A model generated the notes under the pieces. It made no database searches, was not told where the DNA came from, and saw only the letters and a list, made by a program, of their open reading frames with translations. A stretch of 9,911 nucleotides of DNA from Anaerolineae bacterium (lineage in GTDB: Bacteria > Chloroflexota > Anaerolineae > B4-G1 > SLSP01), in contig JAFGNI010000203.1 in NCBI GenBank assembly GCA_016927095.1, positions 1 to 9,911 on the forward strand, in the 5' to 3' direction. Position numbers and translations under genes: made by a program. This document shows positions 5,950 through 9,911 of the stretch, in pieces (the stretch's first letter is position 1; each line of letters starts with the position of its first letter).

Positions 5950-6711
5950 ATGCCCTACGGCTACGCGACAGACCACGAGGACCACACCGACTACGCCAGC
6001 GGGCGTGTGCTCTACAGCCTGCCGGGCCAGCCGGCCTTCCCGGTCCGCTTGGTCAGCGAGATCTTCCAACGCTGCTTGGCAATGCGCGAGGCTTCGGGAC
6101 TGCGGGGCCTCTGCACGCTCTACGACCCCTGCTGTGGCGGCGCCTACCACCTGACGACCCTGGCCTACCTCCACTGGGGAGCCATCGACCAGATCATCGC
6201 ATCCGACGTCAGTGAAGAGGCGGTCGCCCTCGCACAGCGCAATCTGTCGCTTCTCGCACTGGAGGGGCTGGAAAGCCGGGCCGCCAAGATCGCCGAGATG
6301 CTCAAGAGCTACGGCAAGGATTCCCACGCCACAGCGCTGGAGAGCGCGCAGCGGCTGCGGTCGCGCCTGCTATCGCACCTTGAGGAGCACCCCATCGAGA
6401 CCCGGGTCTTCCGCGCCGACACCACGATCGCCGAGGAGCTGCGCGCCGGCCTACAAGGGACAGAGGTGGACATCGTCCTGGCCGACGTTCCCTATGGCGA
6501 GACATCAGAGTGGCAGCAGACCAGCGCAGCCACCGATTCCGGCGAGACCGCGCTCTGGCAGATGCTGGAGGCGCTCCGGGGAGTCGTGTCCTCCTCGACG
6601 GTTGTCGCCATCGCGACCGGCAAGCAACAGAAGGTCGCCCATGCGGCCTACCGGCGCCTCGACCGCTTCAACCTTGGGAGACGGCGCATTGAGATCCTGA
6701 AGCTTGCCTGA
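5950..6711 (+). CDS. aviRa: AviRa-like 23S rRNA (guanine) methyltransferase
   Basis: The 253-residue protein has the Rossmann methyltransferase elements in the form I recognise from AviRa, the avilamycin-resistance enzyme that methylates G2535 of 23S rRNA: motif I LYDPCCGGAYHLTTLAYLHW (57-76), an acidic residue after the second strand in ASDVSEEAVALAQRNLSLL (84-102), the helical insert KSYGKDSHATALESAQRL (119-136), and motif IV LADVPYGETSEW (177-188), where D-V-P-Y replaces the usual D/N-P-P-Y. Length matches AviRa (about 250). Whether this homologue confers orthosomycin resistance or does routine rRNA modification cannot be told from sequence. It begins 17 bases after the sulfatase stop; AGGAG overlaps that stop but is 14 bases from the ATG, a long gap, and no closer in-frame start exists. 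The symbol names the family, not proven function. Confidence 0.72.
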   Translation: MPYGYATDHEDHTDYASGRVLYSLPGQPAFPVRLVSEIFQRCLAMREASGLRGLCTLYDPCCGGAYHLTTLAYLHWGAIDQIIASDVSEEAVALAQRNLSLLALEGLESRAAKIAEMLKSYGKDSHATALESAQRLRSRLLSHLEEHPIETRVFRADTTIAEELRAGLQGTEVDIVLADVPYGETSEWQQTSAATDSGETALWQMLEALRGVVSSSTVVAIATGKQQKVAHAAYRRLDRFNLGRRRIEILKLA

Positions 6712-6726
6712 GACGAGCATACATCG

Positions 6727-7521
6727 ATGCATGACAAGCATGAAGCGAACCGTGCCTACTGGGACGCGCAAGCCGCGGACTGGCGGGCTCTGCGAGAAAG
6801 GGATGGGCTGTGGCGCATCTGTCCGGATCAACCCGACTTGGCCTTTGAGGGTCGGGCTCTGGCTATGATCCAGGCTTACGCCGGTGATCTATTGGGAAAG
6901 GCCGTTTGTGTCACCGGCAGCGGGGACAACTACGCGGCCTTCGCGCTGGCGGGCCTCGGCGCCCGCGTCACCTCGACCGACATCTCGCAGGGCCAGCTCG
7001 ACGTTGCGCGCGGTCGCGCGGGGCAGCTCGGCCTCGACATCGACTTCGTCCGCGCCGACGCCCGCGACCTGGCGCCGCTACCCGATGCCGCCTTCGATCT
7101 CGTCTGCTCCACCAACGGGCTCTTCGTCTGGATCGCGGAGCCCGCCGCCGTCTTCGCCGCCGTGCACCGGGTGCTCAAGCCCGGCGGGCACTACATCTTC
7201 TACGACATCCACCCTTTTCAGCGACCCTGGCGGGACCAGGTCCAGCCGCTGGCGATGGCCAAGCCCTACTGGGATACCGGACCTTACGACGAGGAAGGCG
7301 CATACGAGTACAACTGGACCCTGGCGGACCTGCTGAATCCGCTCTGCGAGTCAGGATTGGTGCTCAAGCGGATTATCGAGTCACCAGCCAAAGACCCGCG
7401 CTTCTGGGAAGGCCACGCCTATTCGCCCGGTAAGGACAGCCGGCTGATGGACTGGCAGCACAACCCCCGCGCGGGCCTCCCCGTCTGGTTCACCGTCTGC
7501 GCGCAGAAGCCTGACGCATAG
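6727..7521 (+). CDS. SAM-dependent class I methyltransferase (Methyltransf_11/25 type)
   Basis: This is a 264-residue class I methyltransferase. Motif I is the unusual VCVTGSGDNYAAFALAGLGA (60-79), with T-G-S-G-D in place of the common D/E-x-G-x-G. It is followed by TSTDIS (82-87; D85 for the SAM ribose), D111 in FVRADARDL, the FDLVCSTNGLFVWI strand (123-136) and VLKPGGHYIFYDIHPF (149-164), which is characteristic of small-molecule methyltransferases near UbiE/Methyltransf_11. The N-terminal NRAYWDAQAADW also recurs in that group. The substrate is not identifiable. It starts 15 bases after the AviRa-like gene with only a weak GAG nine bases before its ATG, which suggests coupling, and is the last gene of the plus-strand unit; no intrinsic terminator follows in 7522-7626. 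Confidence 0.82.
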   Translation: MHDKHEANRAYWDAQAADWRALRERDGLWRICPDQPDLAFEGRALAMIQAYAGDLLGKAVCVTGSGDNYAAFALAGLGARVTSTDISQGQLDVARGRAGQLGLDIDFVRADARDLAPLPDAAFDLVCSTNGLFVWIAEPAAVFAAVHRVLKPGGHYIFYDIHPFQRPWRDQVQPLAMAKPYWDTGPYDEEGAYEYNWTLADLLNPLCESGLVLKRIIESPAKDPRFWEGHAYSPGKDSRLMDWQHNPRAGLPVWFTVCAQKPDA

Positions 7522-7566
7522 GATAGGCCTCAAGTTCGTCTTGTTCCCAGTCTATCGCCCGGCGAC

Positions 7567-7593
7567 CTCTGCGATCTCCGCGCTCCCTGCGTT
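7567..7593. repeat. Three degenerate 9-bp tandem repeats between convergent genes
   Basis: CTCTGCGAT, CTCCGCGCT and CCCTGCGTT follow each other without gaps and end in GAAA. They share a C-x-C-[TC]-G-C-G core. They lie in the 105-bp gap between the convergent methyltransferase and URO-D-like genes. No hairpin with a T run is visible there. Confidence 0.5.
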
Positions 7594-7626
7594 GAAACCA
7601 CTAGGTCGCGGATCAGCCCCGTCCGC

Positions 7627-8859
7627 CTAGGTCAGCGCCGCGATCACCTCGCGGGTCACGCCGACCCAGCGCCGCACCCGCTCGGGGTCGTGCTGCACGG
7701 TCTCGACATCCTTGAGCGTGATGTCGACGTGGCAGTCGCCACAGGCCTCCAGGTCCCGCGTGAGCGTCTCCCGGACGCGATGGGGGTCGAAGCCGTAGCC
7801 CACCATCTCCGTCGGGCTGGGCCGGTAGCTCAGCACGTAGTCCTGACCGATCTGTTCGGCGCACCGCGCCACATCGGCCATCGGTGAGACGGCGATGCGC
7901 CGCAGGTTGGGGATCTGCCGGAGCACGTCGATCTTGCGGGTCAGGTCCTCGCAACAACCATAGGCCACCAACCCGAAGGGCACCATCAGCGGCAATTGGT
8001 ATTGGAGCATGAACTCATCGAACTGCTTGGGGCCCACCGCCGTGGTCTCTTGAGAAGCGACAAAGGTCCAGAGCTCCTTACGGGGCACCGGGCCGGTACC
8101 AGGCGCCGGGTTTGCCAGCTCCTCTGCGTAGGGCATCGCCTGGTTCTGGTGCGCGCTCAGCGACCAGTCACCGGCAGCCTCGGCCTCCTCGTGGGTGCGC
8201 AGGATCCCGTCTCGCATGTGGGCCAGAAGCCAGTGGAGCCATTGGGGCCGGTCCATCATGTCCCACATCATCTGCTCCAGCCCGCGCAGATAGGCGAGCT
8301 GGGTGGAGATGTCGCCGTCCCACATGCGATAGGCAGGGGCACGGTCCAAGTCGATGGTGATAAGGTCGCCGACGGCGTCGGAGAGCTTCTCAACGCGCTG
8401 CGCCGTCTTAGCCTCGTCGATGACATGGTGGGGCTCGATGAGGCAATCGATGTCGTCCTCCGACTTGAGCGGCGGATCCCACACAAAGGACCCCCGCGCA
8501 TCGTCGCTGTACGTGCGGGGCGAGGGCAATCCCCAGACGCCGTCCGGCGGCGTCACGGTCGCCGCCTGCACCGTGAGCCACGGCTCGAAGATGAAGTCAT
8601 CCTCGAAGGTGTTGCGAAAGATGCTCTGGCGCAGCACATCCTCATAGCCGCGGTAGAAGGGATCCTCGCACTGCAGCGCCGAATCCGGCATCTCGCGCCA
8701 GGCAAAGGCGCGCACGTAGATGAGGGGACGGGTCCGTTTCAGGCTGTTATGGCACCGCCACAGATCGCGACGCTCGTCCATCACCGGACGGTTGCAGATC
8801 TCGACGTATTGCTGGGTCAGGTCGCGCAGAATGGCGATATCGGTCTCAGGCATAGGCAT
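7627..8859 (-). CDS. Uroporphyrinogen decarboxylase-like (URO-D/MtaA-MtbA superfamily) protein
   Basis: From the ATG at 8859 the protein has 410 residues and belongs to the divergent URO-D-like families common in environmental bacteria rather than to HemE, which is about 350 residues and has a conserved N-terminal substrate motif that I do not see. Supporting blocks are the segment VPFGLVAYGCCEDLTRKIDVLRQIPNLRRIAVSPMAD (293-329), YVLSYRPSPTE (341-351) and CHVDITLKDVETVQHDPERVRRWV (376-399), all typical of this group's TIM barrel C-terminal half. C302, C303, C373, C376 and H377 could bind zinc, as cysteine and histidine do in corrinoid:CoM methyltransferases, but this is inference. AAGG lies four bases before 8859; a second in-frame ATG is at 8853, and the frame opens to 8913 without a ribosome site. 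Substrate unknown. Confidence 0.75.
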   Translation of the reverse strand: MPMPETDIAILRDLTQQYVEICNRPVMDERRDLWRCHNSLKRTRPLIYVRAFAWREMPDSALQCEDPFYRGYEDVLRQSIFRNTFEDDFIFEPWLTVQAATVTPPDGVWGLPSPRTYSDDARGSFVWDPPLKSEDDIDCLIEPHHVIDEAKTAQRVEKLSDAVGDLITIDLDRAPAYRMWDGDISTQLAYLRGLEQMMWDMMDRPQWLHWLLAHMRDGILRTHEEAEAAGDWSLSAHQNQAMPYAEELANPAPGTGPVPRKELWTFVASQETTAVGPKQFDEFMLQYQLPLMVPFGLVAYGCCEDLTRKIDVLRQIPNLRRIAVSPMADVARCAEQIGQDYVLSYRPSPTEMVGYGFDPHRVRETLTRDLEACGDCHVDITLKDVETVQHDPERVRRWVGVTREVIAALT

Positions 8860-8899
8860 AGGCCTTGGGAGAATCAATGAGCTGACGAATCCATGATCC

Positions 8900-8920
8900 A
8901 AGTCACAAGTCACGAGTCAG
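8900..8920. repeat. Three 7-bp tandem repeats upstream of the URO-D-like gene
   Basis: AAGTCAC, AAGTCAC and GAGTCAG run consecutively, 41 bases upstream of the URO-D-like start. On the minus strand they read as GTGACTT units. They could be repeated binding sites near its promoter, or replication-slippage debris. Confidence 0.5.
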
Positions 8921-8969
8921 GTGATGCTCACCGGAAGTCGGCGCCCGAGCGCAGCACCCCCAACGGACC

Positions 8970-8986
8970 GCGGGCATCCTGCCCGC
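8970..8986. repeat. GC-rich hairpin (REP-like) between HAD and URO-D-like genes
   Basis: GCGGGCA-TCC-TGCCCGC is a perfect 7-bp stem with a 3-nt loop. No T run follows on either strand, so it is not a standard terminator, though it lies 70 bases past the HAD stop codon on the minus strand and could protect that mRNA end. Confidence 0.55.
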
Positions 8987-9056
8987 ACGCGCCCGTCTCA
9001 TCCACGCACCAGCCCAACCCCTGCGCCCTCACCATCTCCGGATGGCGACATCGCTG

Positions 9057-9758
9057 CTATGCCAGCATTGCCACGACATCCTCCAGATCTTCGGCGAACC
9101 GCTTGGCGCCGGGATGGGGGCGGCGAACAAGGATCGCGGGGATGCCGGCGGCTTCGGCACCCAGGACGTCGGCGTGGTAGCTGTCGCCGATCATCCAGGC
9201 GGCCTCTGCGCCGTCGCCGGTCTCCGCCAGGACCGTCTCAAAGGTCCGCGGGTGGGGCTTCTCGTAGCCGAGGTCGGCGGAGTTGAAGATGGCGGCGAAG
9301 TAGCCGGCGAGACCCACAGCCCGCAGGATATCGGGCAGCTCCGGCACGTGGTTCGTCAGGAGGACGTGCGTCCATCCGGCGGCAGAGAGCGCATCGAGCG
9401 CCGGCGCCGCATCGTCGAAGCGGCGCCAGCGGGTTGGGTCGAGATAAGTCGCTCGCACGCGGCGCGCGAGATCCTGGGCCGTCTCAGGATCATACCCCAC
9501 GCCCCGGTAAGCGTGCACAAAGGTCGCCGCCAGTGCCGTCCACCAACGGTCGGGCGTGTTCAGGTGCGCGTGGGATTCCTCCGGCGTCTGCCAGGGGAAC
9601 CCCGCGCGCGTATAAGGCTGCAGTGCCTCGTAGGTGACGGCACCCGCCGGCGAGACGCCGCCAGCATACCGCTCAACGACTTCGTAGAGTGAGGCTGTCC
9701 AAGCGCCGCCCTCGCGATAGCCGAGGGTGCCGTCGAAGTCCCAGATCAGGAGCTGCAC
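9057..9758 (-). CDS. HAD family hydrolase (phosphoglycolate phosphatase-like)
   Basis: The 233-residue protein has all four HAD motifs in order: DFDGTL (7-12; D7 nucleophile, D9 acid/base), VLLTNH (132-137; T135), K167 in LGYEKPHPRTF, and MIGDSYHADVLGAEAAG (189-205; D192 and D197 for Mg). Residues 20-110, between motifs I and II, form a helical C1 cap, as in the phosphoglycolate phosphatase/beta-phosphoglucomutase group. It should remove phosphate from a small molecule; the exact substrate is not visible. The start is GTG at 9758, directly at the conserved first strand; I see no strong ribosome site before it. The stop of another minus-strand frame lies 45 bases upstream, so the two may be co-transcribed. 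The 197-bp gap to the URO-D-like gene, with its hairpin and repeats, suggests that one is separate. Confidence 0.88.
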   Translation of the reverse strand: MQLLIWDFDGTLGYREGGAWTASLYEVVERYAGGVSPAGAVTYEALQPYTRAGFPWQTPEESHAHLNTPDRWWTALAATFVHAYRGVGYDPETAQDLARRVRATYLDPTRWRRFDDAAPALDALSAAGWTHVLLTNHVPELPDILRAVGLAGYFAAIFNSADLGYEKPHPRTFETVLAETGDGAEAAWMIGDSYHADVLGAEAAGIPAILVRRPHPGAKRFAEDLEDVVAMLA

Positions 9759-9772
9759 GCTCAGTTGACCGT

Positions 9773-9790
9773 GCCGGCAGCGTTGCCGGC
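9773..9790. repeat. Intergenic hairpin upstream of the HAD gene
   Basis: GCCGGCA-GCGT-TGCCGGC is a perfect 7-bp stem with a 4-nt loop, placed between the stop at 9804-9806 and the HAD start at 9758 (minus strand). A third CTGCCG follows at 9794-9799, allowing an alternative fold. It lacks a T run. Confidence 0.45.
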
Positions 9791-9803
9791 AGGCTGCCGA
9801 CGC

Positions 9804-9911
9804 CTAGCCAACAGGCACGGGCCTGGCGCGTGGCGATAGCCCGTCGGGGTCATTGACCACCGCGCCTTCTGGGGCGGGCACGGGTCCCTTGAGCAGCGGG
9901 TCGCCGGTCGC
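9804..9911 (-). CDS. Unidentified protein, C-terminal tail (cut by window edge)
   Basis: On the minus strand the frame from the right edge is open for 35 codons and ends at TAG (9806-9804). The tail contains GDPLLKGPVPAPEGAVVNDPDG, rich in Pro, Gly and Asp, and reads like real coding sequence, with strongly G/C third positions. I do not recognise the family. A second minus frame is also open here, so the call rests on composition and on the same-strand HAD gene 45 bases downstream. Confidence 0.4.
   Translation of the reverse strand, partial: ATGDPLLKGPVPAPEGAVVNDPDGLSPRARPVPVG

Noticed and set aside
7522..7626. Rho-independent terminator between the convergent genes
   Set aside because: No stable GC stem followed by a T run was found on either strand.
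7996..8880. 294-residue plus-strand frame
   Set aside because: Antisense to the URO-D-like gene, whose conserved blocks are clear; no domain in the antisense product.
9042..9692. 216-residue plus-strand frame
   Set aside because: Antisense to the HAD gene, which has all four catalytic motifs.

Overview
The window is high-GC bacterial DNA (about 66% G+C in sampled coding stretches). Genes are dense and spacing is short, with recognisable Shine-Dalgarno sites and sigma70-like promoters. Nothing fixes the taxon. A class Ib aminotransferase, a cytosolic BNR sialidase-like protein, a sulfatase, a URO-D-like protein and an AviRa-type rRNA methyltransferase, together with dispersed GC-rich inverted repeats and short degenerate tandem repeats between genes, fit an environmental bacterium of the Chloroflexota, Armatimonadota or Poribacteria kind. 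This is a low-confidence inference.

Layout. At 1-216 (+) is the C-terminal part of a YggT-family membrane protein, followed by a strong intrinsic terminator (243-275). On the minus strand lie a PLP aminotransferase (303-1478) with its own good promoter and, upstream of it, a five-Asp-box sialidase-like protein (1582-2751). The 2752-3225 gap is non-coding. It holds a nested inverted-repeat cluster (2866-3122) and separates the sialidase from a divergently transcribed GNAT acetyltransferase (3226-3738).

From 3743 to 7521 (+) there is one tightly packed five-gene unit: an AbrB-type antitoxin, a PIN-domain toxin, a sulfatase, an AviRa-like 23S rRNA methyltransferase and a second SAM-dependent methyltransferase. 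Junctions are -11, -8, +17 and +15 nt. The only evident promoter is in front of the antitoxin, and its -10 box lies inside a 12-bp-arm inverted repeat, the expected layout of an autoregulated toxin-antitoxin operator. The antitoxin has clearly lower G+C (about 52%) than the sulfatase (about 66%), which suggests a toxin-antitoxin cassette acquired from elsewhere that now drives, or is at least translationally joined to, downstream genes.

From 7627 to the right edge everything is on the minus strand: a URO-D/corrinoid-methyltransferase-like protein (7627-8859), a HAD-family phosphatase (9057-9758) and the C-terminal tail of an unidentified gene (9804-9911). The gap between the convergent units (7522-7626) and the gap before the URO-D-like gene (8860-9056) carry short tandem repeats and a hairpin.

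Most worth a second look: the toxin-antitoxin/sulfatase/rRNA-methyltransferase operon with its palindromic operator, and the 257-bp nested inverted-repeat element at 2866-3122. No RNA gene, CRISPR array, transposase or integrase was seen.
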